A stretch of 64,000 bases of DNA from Oscillospiraceae bacterium (lineage in GTDB: Bacteria; Bacillota; Clostridia; Oscillospirales; Oscillospiraceae): NCBI GenBank assembly GCA_009780175.1, contig WRAO01000013.1:1-64000 (forward strand), in the 5' to 3' direction. The first letter of the stretch is position 1. The number at the start of each line of letters is the position of its first letter. The notes under the pieces are model-generated. The model had not been told where the DNA came from. It worked only from the letters and a program-made list of their open reading frames with translations, and searched no databases. Shown in pieces: positions 37,742 through 46,969 of this stretch. Both the position numbers and the translations under genes were made by a program.

Positions 37742-38125
37742 CTACAGCTCTGTTTTCCACATTCCATGAAGGTTACAGTAGGCGTAGACCGCTGTCGGCG
37801 TGTCGTATACAAAAGAAAACTCCAAGCTTGGTTCGCTGCCTATTTCGAGACATTTCCGCTGACCGCCACGCACAGTTTCTACATATACGAATGCGATATA
37901 ATGCTCAGCCACCATCGGGTGTAGAACGCTCCCGACCTCAACTTTGAGCTTGTCTCCTGCCAGTGCCACAGCCGGTAAATGCTTTTCTTCACTTGCTTCC
38001 ACGGTGTTGGGGATAAGCTCGGTCATGTTTCCCCCGCAACAAACCAAGGGGACGCCGTGATCGTCTATCAGTCCGACTAAGTTCTGGCAGCGCTCACAGA
38101 GATAAAATTTTTGTTTTCTACACAT
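37742..38125 (-). CDS. dfx: desulfoferrodoxin (superoxide reductase)
   Basis: A 127-residue protein. The N-terminal desulforedoxin domain binds iron through C10, C13, C29 and C30. The C-terminal domain has the catalytic iron site: E47 and H49 (EEKH), H69 and H75 (HPMVAEH), C117 and H120 (CNLHG). It reduces superoxide to hydrogen peroxide, which KatG encoded just downstream can remove, so the pair makes functional sense. The start at 38125 follows AAGGAGGAG; the longer frame upstream is not used. Confidence 0.94.
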   Translation of the reverse strand: MCRKQKFYLCERCQNLVGLIDDHGVPLVCCGGNMTELIPNTVEASEEKHLPAVALAGDKLKVEVGSVLHPMVAEHYIAFVYVETVRGGQRKCLEIGSEPSLEFSFVYDTPTAVYAYCNLHGMWKTEL

Positions 38126-38303
38126 GGTTTGTTCTCCTCCTTGTTTATTCAACACGTACTTTTGGGGGTACCTTGTAGATTTTTCCAAGTAATCGTTTCG
38201 CTTGGTACGAACGCAACACCTCCATTTTCTGTCGGAACCAGAGCAATCATCCGCAGCCGTATATGGCGGATTCCACCCGCCTCCGACCACTGCGTCCAGT
38301 CCT

Positions 38304-39124
38304 CTAAAAAACAAACGCAAGGACAACTAAGCTGATTGCCATAACAGCCATCCCAGCAAACAACCACTTCATCACCAAATGATGCTTTCCATATTTTTGA
38401 GCCGTAGGCAGCAGTTGATGGATAGCCACAAACACCATAACCCCGCCAACAAATGCAAAGATGATCCCAAATGCCCCTTCCATGCTATCAAACATATTCC
38501 GGAGCAGAAACCATGCAGCCAAAGCGCCCAGCGGCTCCGTTAGTCCCGCTCCTGCGGAAACTAAAAACGCCTTCCCCTTACTGCCTGTCGCATGATAAAC
38601 AGGGGCTGCTATCGCAATACCTTCTGGAATATTGTGAATCATGATGGCAATGGCTATAGCGATCCCCATAGCCGGGTCATGCAGTGCCGCTATGAACGTG
38701 ATGAGCCCTTCTGGAAAATTATGTATTGCGACTGCGATGGTAGACGATATCCCCGTGCGCTTTAGTTCTCCTTTTTCCTTGTGCGCCGCTTGCTCCTGTT
38801 GTGGAATAGACTCCAACAACGCTTCAATTTCCTCGTCGTGGGGGATGAGCCTGTCTACCAGAGCCATCATTGAAATTCCGGCAAAAAAGATACGGTTAAA
38901 ATCAAATATCCCATTCCATCGCCAAACGCATATTCCAGTGATCCGAACGCCTCTAAAAATATCTCCGCAAAAGAAATATAGATCATAACACCTGCGGAAA
39001 AGCTGAGACAGGCGGATAAAAACTTTTTGTTTGTTACTTTGGCGAACAAAACCACAAGACCGCCTATGCCTGTGGCAAGCCCCGCAATCAAAGTCAGTAA
39101 GAACGCAAAAAGTACGTCATTCAT
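38304..39124 (-). pseudogene. ZupT-like ZIP metal transporter interrupted by a T-run frameshift
   Basis: An ATG at 39124 (GGAG 7 nt upstream) starts a ZIP transporter (helix LLTLIAGLATGIGGLVVLFA, then SFSAGVMIYISFAEIFLEAF), but the frame ends at 38867. The next frame, 38870 down to 38304, continues with SMMALVDRLIPH, the metal-site helices AVAIHNFPEGL and IMIHNIPEGIA, and the C-terminal helices. One extra T in the T6 run at 38883-38888 would restore the family sequence SFFAGISMMALVD. It is therefore a single-base indel: error, inactivating mutation, or phase variation. Intact, it would import zinc, manganese or iron. Confidence 0.85.
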
Positions 39125-39331
39125 AAGCACACTCCTATTCATCTTTTGAAAAATGATCTCTCCCAACGCCGCAAAGCGGGCAGAGAAAATTATCAGGAAC
39201 AACTCCCCATTTTCGCGGGATGCTAGCGTGTGGATACACCTTTCCATCATCACGCCTTCGTTTGTTCAATTTGTCAATGAATTGCGAAGAAATTTTTCGA
39301 ATTTTGTGCATTTGCTAAAAATTTGAAAATC

Positions 39332-39360
39332 TTGACGATACTTCAGGAAACCAGTATAAT
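39332..39360 (+). promoter_or_regulatory. SigA-type promoter of the SLH deacetylase gene
   Basis: TTGACG (39332-39337) and TATAAT (39355-39360) are separated by 17 bp, with the gene start 30 bp downstream. Confidence 0.75.
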
Positions 39361-39390
39361 CCTGCTATAGATTAACTGGAGGTGGCCTTC

Positions 39391-41238
39391 TTGAAAAAGA
39401 CGATACGTTTCGGAACACTTTTCTTAGCGATTATGTTGATCCTGCAAACCATAAGCCCGTCTATTGTCGGAGCGGCTGACAGTTCCATTGATCGTGCGCC
39501 CCTGCAGGCCCTCATTGCACAGGCCGAGAGGTTTGACGGGCGCGACTACACCAACGCAACATGGCGCACACTTACTCTGGCCCTAAACGACGCGAAGGCC
39601 GTCCTGACCAATCAAGGCGCGACACAGGCAGAGGTAGACAGGGCATACGGGGCATTACAGACGGCAGCAACTATGCTGGTGCCAATTGCGTCATTTGGCA
39701 ATCCCTTCGCCGATGTTGGGCGCAACGATTGGTTTTACGGTGCGGCTCTGTACGCAAACGCAAACGCGCTTATGCAAGGCACAACGGCAACAACCTTCCA
39801 GCCACTCGGCACACTCAGCCGCGCAACGGTAGTAACTGTACTCTATCGCATAGAAGGGGAACCGCCTGTAGTATTTGAGGCCATTTTTGACGATGTCCCA
39901 GCGGATCAATGGTATAGCGATGCCGTTATTTGGGCGGCAAAGCTCGGCATTGTGACAGGTGTCGGCGACGATCGCTTTCACCCAAGCGGACCTATTACCC
40001 GCGAAGACCTTGCGACAATACTTCGGCGTTATGCCGCGTTCAAAAACTATGATGTGACCGTCCCAAGCTCTCTTAGCTTAGGCAGCTTCGCAGATTACGC
40101 CCAAGTGAACAGTTGGGCATCTGAGGCCGTGCGCTGGGCCGTTTACTACGAGTTGATCCGTGGCAGCGGCGGGCGTTTGAATCCACGCGGCACAGCAACC
40201 CGCGCCGAGTATGCCACAATCTTGCAACGGCTGATTGACAACTTTGAGTTTGACCGTCAACCTGCAACGCCACAACCTGAACAACACTATATTGCGTGGC
40301 AGTTCATTACGTATTTAGAGCCAAATTTTATGGCGCCAAAACAAGAGAGCTACCCCGCTCAGACAGTGAATGTCCTCCAGCGGAGAGAGGATGGATGGGG
40401 ACAGATCACAACCGCAAGCGGCGACCGATGGGTCTATTTGCGAGCCGATATGCGTTACATAGAGAGCACCGTTTATCTTTACGACCACCCGAACGGCAGC
40501 CGCGGGGATCGAATCGAACCACAGGTTGTAACAATCCTCGCGCAAGAGAGCGCCTGGTATCAAATCTCAACATGGCTTGGACCGAAATGGATTTACTTAG
40601 GACTGGGGCCGCAGCCCGGCGGCGGAAGCCGCATTGCCCTGACCTTCGATGATGGGCCGAGTGGATATACCAGCCAGCTACTCGACGCGCTCTACGCCCG
40701 GAATGTGCCCGTCACCTTCTTTGTCTTAGGCCAGCAAGTCGCCGCTTATCCGTCTGTGGCACAGCGCATTGTGCAAGAGGGCCATGAGCTTGCGAACCAC
40801 TCCTATCGGCATCCTGACCTTTCCAGAATGAGTGCCGCCGGGATCAGAGACGAACTCACCCACTGCCGCAATATCATTTATCAGATCACCGGGAGATACC
40901 CAACCCTCCTGCGCCCACCCTACGGATCCCATAATGCGACAGTGCAGTCCGTGGCGAGGGAATTTGGCTATCCGCTCATTCTGTGGTCAGTCGATACGCG
41001 GGACTGGGAATCGAGGAATGTGAACGCGATCATGGGGCACTTTGTCGCTCCGAACGGAACGGTGCGAATCCGAGAGGGCGACATCATTCTGATGCACGAT
41101 ATTTACGGTACCACGATAGACGCCGCCATTAACGCGATTGATCTATTGCTTGCCAACGGGTTTGAATTTGTTACAGTTACAGAATTACTTGCGGAACGGC
41201 ACGGCGGAATCACACCCGGCAAGGTGTATAACAGATAG
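39391..41238 (+). CDS. SLH-anchored polysaccharide (peptidoglycan) deacetylase
   Basis: About 615 residues, secreted. A TTG at 39391 (GGAGG 8 nt upstream) precedes a signal peptide (LFLAIMLILQTISPSIVGA). Next come a three-helix FIVAR-like module (about 30-90), three S-layer-homology motifs (FADVGRNDWFYGA, FDDVPADQWYSDA, FADYAQVNSWASEA; about 105-285), two SH3-like repeats (WQFITYLEP and a shorter second; about 300-405), and a C-terminal NodB deacetylase domain. The NodB motifs are LTFDDGPS, HSYRHPDLS, RPPYG, WSVDTRDW and ILMHD. It should bind secondary wall polymer through SLH and N-deacetylate wall glycan, which usually blocks lysozyme. It is flanked by its own promoter and a terminator-like hairpin. 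Confidence 0.9.
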   Translation: MKKTIRFGTLFLAIMLILQTISPSIVGAADSSIDRAPLQALIAQAERFDGRDYTNATWRTLTLALNDAKAVLTNQGATQAEVDRAYGALQTAATMLVPIASFGNPFADVGRNDWFYGAALYANANALMQGTTATTFQPLGTLSRATVVTVLYRIEGEPPVVFEAIFDDVPADQWYSDAVIWAAKLGIVTGVGDDRFHPSGPITREDLATILRRYAAFKNYDVTVPSSLSLGSFADYAQVNSWASEAVRWAVYYELIRGSGGRLNPRGTATRAEYATILQRLIDNFEFDRQPATPQPEQHYIAWQFITYLEPNFMAPKQESYPAQTVNVLQRREDGWGQITTASGDRWVYLRADMRYIESTVYLYDHPNGSRGDRIEPQVVTILAQESAWYQISTWLGPKWIYLGLGPQPGGGSRIALTFDDGPSGYTSQLLDALYARNVPVTFFVLGQQVAAYPSVAQRIVQEGHELANHSYRHPDLSRMSAAGIRDELTHCRNIIYQITGRYPTLLRPPYGSHNATVQSVAREFGYPLILWSVDTRDWESRNVNAIMGHFVAPNGTVRIREGDIILMHDIYGTTIDAAINAIDLLLANGFEFVTVTELLAERHGGITPGKVYNR

Positions 41239-41266
41239 CGGGACATGACAGATGCATAAAATCAGA

Positions 41267-41293
41267 AACGGCACAGCGATTCGCTGTGCCGTT
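41267..41293 (+). terminator. terminator-like hairpin after the deacetylase
   Basis: AACGGCACAGCG pairs perfectly with its complement around ATT, 28 bp after the stop. The following GTTCTCC is a weak U tract. Confidence 0.6.
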
Positions 41294-41605
41294 GTTCTCC
41301 GCGGTGATTTACAACTCTTACAAAACCCTTACCACACCGCCCCTTAGTTTTTCATATATTTTGTCGCATGATGTTCTTCAGCCCCTGCGGGCAGCGGGGC
41401 TGAGTCCGCTACACCCTTCGCCGCAGATGGCAGCCGCGCTAAGAACGTCATCGAGATCGTGAAACGGCACGATGACTTTGCAAACAGCTATTTTTCTCTG
41501 CAAAAAACATGTATAGCATAGCCCCATCAAGATAAAACAATTATCCCTCACAACCATTGTAAATTCCACAAAAAAATGCTAAACTACAAGCAATACCTAA
41601 ACTGC
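41294..41605. other. intergenic region without a visible gene
   Basis: About 310 bp between the deacetylase hairpin and miaB. It holds one stem (CAGCCCC/GGGGCTG, 41378-41402) and AT-rich sequence near 41490-41600, probably with the miaB promoter. I see no gene. Confidence 0.55.
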
Positions 41606-41629
41606 AGGGGCGCACAGTGTGCGCCCGTT
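41606..41629 (+). repeat. R4 palindrome in the miaB leader
   Basis: GCAGGGGCGCAC-AGT-GTGCGCCCG with a perfect 8-bp stem, just upstream of the miaB ribosome site. Confidence 0.7.
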
Positions 41630-41649
41630 TATTCCGGAGGAACCCCCCT

Positions 41650-43068
41650 TTGTCAAAACGAGAAAAACGCATCGAAGTCCCCGCAGCGGACATCCAAACC
41701 CAACGCGAAATCGCCAAAGAAATCGCAAAAATCCATGCGGCGCGGAGCACCCCTCCGCTCGCCTTTGTGGACACCTACGGCTGCCAACAAAACGAAGCCG
41801 ACTCCGAAACCATCCGCGGCACCCTCCGCGAAATGGGCTATATCTTCACAAGCTCCGAACAAGAGGCGGACCTCATCATCATCAATACCTGCGCCGTCCG
41901 CGAGACAGCCGAAAACCGCGTCTGGGGCAACATCGGCGCGCTCGTGCATACCAAAAAAGCAAAACCCGAGCAAATCATCATCCTCTGCGGCTGTATGGCC
42001 CAGCAAGAATCCGTCGCCAAGCGGGTCGAGACATCCTTCCGCCACGTAGACCTCGTCTTCGGCCCCCACGCCCTCTGGCGTCTGCCCGAACTGCTCCAGC
42101 GCCTCATGACCGCCCAAGGCCGCCTCATCATAGACATCTCCGACACAGACGGCGTCATTGCCGAAGACCTCCCGCAGGAGCGCACCGAAGGCCCCGCCGC
42201 CTGGCTCACCATCATGTCCGGCTGCAACAACTTCTGCAGCTTCTGCATCGTCCCCCACGTCAGAGGCCGCGAACGCAGCCGCACCCCCGAACGCATCCTG
42301 GCGGACGTTCGCCGATTAGTCGCCGAAGGCGTCAAAGAAATCACCCTCCTCGGCCAAAACGTCAACTCCTACGGCAAAGACCTCGACGAGCCCATCGACT
42401 TCGCCTCCCTCCTCACCCAAATCAACGCGGTCGAGGGCGATTTTCTCATCCGCTTCATGACCAGCCACCCCAAAGACGCCACCGAACGCCTATTCGAAAC
42501 CATGGCGTCCTGCGAGAAAGTAGCCAAACACATCCACCTCCCCCTCCAATCCGGCAACACCCGCGTCCTCGCCGCGATGAACCGGGGTTACACCAAAGAA
42601 CAATACCTCGCCCTCATCGCCGCCGCCAAACGCCACATGCCAAACATCGTCCTCACCAGCGACATCATCGTCGGCTTCCCCGGCGAAACCGCAGCCGAGT
42701 TCGCGGACACCCTAGACGTCCTAGAGCAAGTCCAGTTCGACGCCCTCTTCACCTTCATCTTCTCCCCCCGCTCCGGCACCCCCGCGGCGGAACTGCCAGA
42801 CCCCATCTCCCGCGAGGAGAAGCAAATCTGGTTCGACCGCATGCTCACCCTCCAAAACGAAATCTCCCTCCGCCGCCACCGCGCCTACATCGGCACCCGC
42901 CAGCGCGTTTTAATCGACGGCAAGTCCGACGACGCCCGCTACCCCCTAAAATCCCGCACCGCAGGCGGCCGCCTAGTCCGCCTAACCGGCCCCGACTCCC
43001 TAATCGGTCAATTCACCGAAGTAGAAATCACCGACGCCTCCACCTGGTCCCTAACAGGCCAACTATAG
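41650..43068 (+). CDS. miaB: tRNA 2-methylthio-N6-isopentenyladenosine synthase
   Basis: About 472 residues. A TTG at 41650 lies 9 nt after GGAGG. The N-terminal methylthiotransferase domain holds the three cysteines of the auxiliary 4Fe-4S cluster (DTYGCQQNEAD, INTCAVRE, LCGCMAQ). The radical-SAM motif is SGCNNFCSFCIVP, and a C-terminal TRAM domain follows. It adds a methylthio group to the A37 already modified by MiaA. It probably shares a transcript with mutS, separated by an R3 repeat. Confidence 0.95.
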   Translation: MSKREKRIEVPAADIQTQREIAKEIAKIHAARSTPPLAFVDTYGCQQNEADSETIRGTLREMGYIFTSSEQEADLIIINTCAVRETAENRVWGNIGALVHTKKAKPEQIIILCGCMAQQESVAKRVETSFRHVDLVFGPHALWRLPELLQRLMTAQGRLIIDISDTDGVIAEDLPQERTEGPAAWLTIMSGCNNFCSFCIVPHVRGRERSRTPERILADVRRLVAEGVKEITLLGQNVNSYGKDLDEPIDFASLLTQINAVEGDFLIRFMTSHPKDATERLFETMASCEKVAKHIHLPLQSGNTRVLAAMNRGYTKEQYLALIAAAKRHMPNIVLTSDIIVGFPGETAAEFADTLDVLEQVQFDALFTFIFSPRSGTPAAELPDPISREEKQIWFDRMLTLQNEISLRRHRAYIGTRQRVLIDGKSDDARYPLKSRTAGGRLVRLTGPDSLIGQFTEVEITDASTWSLTGQL

Positions 43069-43081
43069 CCCTCCGTTCCCC

Positions 43082-43271
43082 CGTCCTTTTCGCAACGCGA
43101 AAAACTTTTTGCCGCAGCGAGTGCGCGACAGTGTGCGACCGGAGGCAAAAAATAAAATCCCGTTCGATTTCAGGACATGCGCCTGAAATCGAACACCATT
43201 GCCCGCCGCAGCGACCCGGCCCACAGGCCGGTTCCCTTGGAGACAAAGCCCAGCGAAGCGGGTTTGTCTCC
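43082..43271 (+). repeat. R3 dispersed repeat, copy 1 (miaB-mutS gap)
   Basis: It shares with 54364-54596 the blocks CGTCCTTTTC, GCCCGCCGC, CGGCCC.CAGGCCGGTTCC and overall order. A perfect 13-bp stem (GTTCGATTTCAGG and complement, 43162-43194) and a GGAGACAAA/TTTGTCTCC stem lie where the other copy has stems of different sequence. Non-coding. Confidence 0.7.
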
Positions 43272-43297
43272 AGATTAAAAAACCGGAGGTTTTTTAC

Positions 43298-45901
43298 ATG
43301 ACTCCCATGATGCGCCAATATCGGGAAATCAAAGCCAAATACCCCGACACCGTCCTCTTCTTTCGCCTCGGAGACTTCTACGAGATGTTCGAAGACGACG
43401 CGCGCCTCGCCTCCAAAGAACTCGACCTCACCCTCACCACTCGCGACAAAGGCAAAGCCGAAGATGAGCAAATCCCCATGTGCGGCGTCCCCTATCATTC
43501 GAGCGAAGCCTACATCGCCCGCCTCCTCGCCAAGGGCCTCAAAGTCGCCATCTGCGAGCAGATGCAAGACCCCGCCGAAGCCAAAGGCCTCGTCGAGCGA
43601 GACGTCGTCCGCGTCATCACCCCCGGCACCGTCATCGAAAGCACTATGTTAGAGGCGGACCGCTCCACCTACCTCGCCGCCATCACCCTGCCCACCCCCC
43701 AGCAAGGCGCCGTCTGCTTCGTCGATATCTCCACCGGCGAAATCCGCGCCACCACAGTCCAAGGCCCCACCGCCGCCGACCAACTCGTCAACGAACTAGG
43801 CCGCTTCCGCCCCATGGAAGCCGTCCTAGACCTCCCCGCCGCCAAAGACCCCACCATCAACCGCTACTTCCGCCAAAACCGCGACTGCCTCTGCCAAACC
43901 GACGAGGAGCGCTTCGCCATACACCTCGCCCAAACCCGCCTCACCCACCAATTCAACAAAACCCCAGACGCATTAGGCCTCACCAACCGCCCCGAAGCCG
44001 TCTCCGCCATCGGCGCGGCTTTAGCCTATCTCGCCGACACCCAAAAACGCGACCTCGCCCACATCAACACCCTCCACTACTATGAATCCGGCACCTTTAT
44101 GGAGCTCGACCCCCACACCCGCCGCAACCTAGAACTGACCGAATCCCTCCAAAACCGCGAGAAAAAAGGCAGCCTCCTCTGGGTACTCGACAAGACGAAA
44201 ACCCCCATGGGCACCCGCCTCCTCCGCAGCTGGCTCACCGCCCCCCTTAGAAATCCCGTGTCCATCCGCGAACGCCTAGACGCCGTACAAGACCTCGTCA
44301 CCGACACCGTCGCAAGAGGCGAACTCACACTCACCCTCCGCGAAGTCGGCGACCTAGAACGCCTCATCGGCAAAGCCGTCTACGGCACCGCCAACGGCCG
44401 CGACCTCAAAACCATGGCCCTCTCCCTCAGAGAACTCCCCAAACTCACCGCCCAACTTGAGGGCAAACGCAGCCCAAAACTCAAAACCCTCTCTAACATG
44501 GACCCCCTCCCTGACATGGGCGATCTCCTCACCCGCGCCATCGTAGACGACCCGCCCTTCTCCGTCCGCGAAGGCAACCTCATCAAAGACGGCTACGATC
44601 AAACGGTAGACCGCCTCCGAAGCCTCCTCAAAGACAGCACCGGCGCCCTCGCCGCGATCGAGGCAAAAGAACAGGCCCGCACAGGCCTCCGCAAACTCAA
44701 AGTCGGCTATAACCGCGTCTTCGGCTACTACATCGAACTCTCCCGCTCCGCCGCCGACCAAGTGCCGTCAGACTACATTCGCAAGCAAACCCTCGCCAAC
44801 TGTGAGCGTTACATCACAGAAGAACTCAAAGAACTAGAAAACGAACTCCTCACCGCCAAAGACTCCCTCGAGGCCCGCGAGTTCGCGCTCTTCACCGAAA
44901 TCCGGGAAACCGTCGCCGCGGAAGTCACCCGCTTCCAAAAAACCGCCGCCGAAGTCGCCGAACTAGACGTCTTCACCGGCCTCGCCGAAGTCGCCGTCCG
45001 CCAAAACTACACCATGCCCGAGATCGACGAAAGCCCTCTCATCGAGATCCGAGACGGCCGCCACCCCGTCGTCGAAGTCATGCAAAAAGACAGCCTCTTC
45101 GTCCAGAACGACACCTTTCTCGACAACGGCGAACACCTCGCCCTCCTCATTACCGGCCCCAACATGGCCGGTAAAAGCACCTACATGCGCCAAACCGCCC
45201 TCATCGTGTTGATGGCCCAAATGGGCAGCTTCGTCCCCGCCCGCCACGCCAGAATCGGCGTGGTAGACAGAGTGTTCACCCGCATCGGCGCCTCCGACGA
45301 CCTCGCCGCCGGCCAATCCACCTTCATGGTCGAGATGACCGAAGTCGCCGACATCCTCAAACACGCCACCAACAAAAGCCTCGTCATCCTAGACGAAATC
45401 GGCCGCGGCACCAGCACCTACGACGGCCTAAGCATCGCCCGCGCCATCCTCGAATACAGTGCAAACAAGAAAACCCTCGGCGTCAAAACCCTCTTCGCCA
45501 CCCACTATCACGAACTCACTATCCTAGAGCGCGAACTCCCCGGCGTCAAAAACTTCCACATCGCCGCCAAAAAACGGGGAGACGATATCATCTTCCTCCG
45601 CAAAATCGTCCCCGGCGGCGCGGACGACAGCTACGGCATCGAAGTCGCGAAACTGGCGGGCGTCCCAAACAGCGTCGTCCAGCGGGCCAAGGACATCCTG
45701 CAAGCCATCGAAACCGGCGACCACATCGCCCCCGGCGCAGGCAGCCGCCGCACCCCGTCCAATCCCGAACCCCAAGTCTCCCTCACCGACCTCGGCACAA
45801 ACCACCTCGCCGAGCGCCTCAAAACCATAGACCTCAACACCCTAACTCCCCTAGAAGCCATGAACCTCCTCTACGAACTAAAAAAATCCATGGACTTGTA
45901 A
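43298..45901 (+). CDS. mutS: DNA mismatch repair protein MutS
   Basis: An 867-residue MutS. The mismatch-reading Phe-x-Glu motif is in LGDFYEMFEDDA; the connector, lever and clamp domains follow; the C-terminal ATPase shows Walker A GPNMAGKSTYMRQ, Walker B LVILDEIGRGTSTYDG and the histidine of FATHYHELT. GGAGG lies 8 nt before the ATG. It would partner the MutL at 29399-31432. Its stop is followed by an R1 short form and an R4 palindrome. Confidence 0.97.
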   Translation: MTPMMRQYREIKAKYPDTVLFFRLGDFYEMFEDDARLASKELDLTLTTRDKGKAEDEQIPMCGVPYHSSEAYIARLLAKGLKVAICEQMQDPAEAKGLVERDVVRVITPGTVIESTMLEADRSTYLAAITLPTPQQGAVCFVDISTGEIRATTVQGPTAADQLVNELGRFRPMEAVLDLPAAKDPTINRYFRQNRDCLCQTDEERFAIHLAQTRLTHQFNKTPDALGLTNRPEAVSAIGAALAYLADTQKRDLAHINTLHYYESGTFMELDPHTRRNLELTESLQNREKKGSLLWVLDKTKTPMGTRLLRSWLTAPLRNPVSIRERLDAVQDLVTDTVARGELTLTLREVGDLERLIGKAVYGTANGRDLKTMALSLRELPKLTAQLEGKRSPKLKTLSNMDPLPDMGDLLTRAIVDDPPFSVREGNLIKDGYDQTVDRLRSLLKDSTGALAAIEAKEQARTGLRKLKVGYNRVFGYYIELSRSAADQVPSDYIRKQTLANCERYITEELKELENELLTAKDSLEAREFALFTEIRETVAAEVTRFQKTAAEVAELDVFTGLAEVAVRQNYTMPEIDESPLIEIRDGRHPVVEVMQKDSLFVQNDTFLDNGEHLALLITGPNMAGKSTYMRQTALIVLMAQMGSFVPARHARIGVVDRVFTRIGASDDLAAGQSTFMVEMTEVADILKHATNKSLVILDEIGRGTSTYDGLSIARAILEYSANKKTLGVKTLFATHYHELTILERELPGVKNFHIAAKKRGDDIIFLRKIVPGGADDSYGIEVAKLAGVPNSVVQRAKDILQAIETGDHIAPGAGSRRTPSNPEPQVSLTDLGTNHLAERLKTIDLNTLTPLEAMNLLYELKKSMDL

Positions 45902-45924
45902 AACGCACTATCTTCAGCGCACCG

Positions 45925-46004
45925 AAAGGCTCCTTTTCCAAAGGCGCTGTCAGCGAAGCGGACTGAGGATTGCATCCTGTAGGGACGACCGCCCCCGGTC
46001 GTCC
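45925..46004 (+). repeat. R1 short form plus R4 palindrome after mutS
   Basis: AAAGGCTCCTTTTCCAAAGG with GTCAGCGAAGCGGACTGAGG (45925-45972) is followed by TGTAGGGACGACCG...CGGTCGTCC (stem 45983-46004). The two families again occur as neighbours. Confidence 0.7.
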
Positions 46005-46053
46005 GCTCCATGCCCTCCCCCGCAAAAAACATCAACGAAATGAGGCCGCCGTC

Positions 46054-46956
46054 ATGAAGGAACCCTGGGACAAAGAATATCAACGCCCCGACCCCTGGGA
46101 CACAAGCGACAGCAAAGACCCCTGGGATCTAGCCGAAGGAGAACTCCGAGAACCAACCAAACCCCCGACCGACCCAAAAACTTCCTACCTCGTCGTCCCG
46201 CGCGGCAGCGAGCTCTGGCTGGGCCTGATCTATCTCCCCCTGCACATGTTCCTCATCGGCGAACTAATCGCCCTCCTAGCCTTCAACATGGCGATCCCCC
46301 TCACCCTCACCCAACTCAACATCGCCTACATGCTCGTCGGCACCATATACCTCATGGTCGTCCTGCGCCGACATCTGCGCGAGAGTTTTGTCCGTTTCTT
46401 GCAATTTGGCAGCCGAAACATCAACACCATACTCATCGGCTGGGTCATGATTTTCCTGCTCAACATCCTCGTCAACACCCTAATGGGATCCTTCGGCGAC
46501 CCCATGGACAGCCCCAACCAAGAGGTCATCCAAGATATCATCGCCGAAAGCATGCTCCCCTCTATTCTGATGTCCGTCATTTTAGCCCCCATCGTGGAAG
46601 AACTCCTATTCCGCAGCCTCGTCTTCGCGCCCCTGCGCAAAATTAACCGCCTGCTGGCCTACGCTGCCTCCTGTTTCCTCTTCGCCTTCCTCCACATCGC
46701 CTTTTTCATCACCTACTCCCTCGTGTTCTACGGCACCTTGAACATCGACCTCTTCCTCTTCGTCCTCCCGCTCTACCTCCCCGCCGGAATCGTCCTCTGC
46801 TGGGCCTATGAAAAAAGCGGCAACGTCTGGACCGCCATCCTGCTCCACGCCTTCTGGAACCTAATCGCCACGCTCCTCCTGCTGTTTGTTCTGCCCTACC
46901 TCGATCTTGACCCGGAACTCATCATATCTCTCCACCCGCTCTTCGCCTTCGGCTAA
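46054..46956 (+). CDS. CPBP-family intramembrane metalloprotease
   Basis: A 300-residue membrane protein. An acidic N-terminus with three PWD repeats (DPWDTSDSKDPWDLAE) precedes about seven hydrophobic helices. The CPBP (Abi/CAAX protease) motifs are present: IVEELLFRSLV (Glu-Glu and Arg), FLHIAFF and LLHAFWNL. The family includes bacteriocin-immunity and regulated-proteolysis proteins; the substrate is unknown. GAGG lies 8 nt before the ATG. nadE starts 13 bp after the stop, so the two are probably co-transcribed. Confidence 0.85.
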   Translation: MKEPWDKEYQRPDPWDTSDSKDPWDLAEGELREPTKPPTDPKTSYLVVPRGSELWLGLIYLPLHMFLIGELIALLAFNMAIPLTLTQLNIAYMLVGTIYLMVVLRRHLRESFVRFLQFGSRNINTILIGWVMIFLLNILVNTLMGSFGDPMDSPNQEVIQDIIAESMLPSILMSVILAPIVEELLFRSLVFAPLRKINRLLAYAASCFLFAFLHIAFFITYSLVFYGTLNIDLFLFVLPLYLPAGIVLCWAYEKSGNVWTAILLHAFWNLIATLLLLFVLPYLDLDPELIISLHPLFAFG

Positions 46957-46969
46957 AAAGGAGACTCCT

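Noticed and set aside
41619-43301. A 560-codon plus-strand frame overlapping miaB
   Set aside because: It is the +1 shadow of miaB, composed mostly of Arg, Pro and His. The miaB frame has all radical-SAM motifs.
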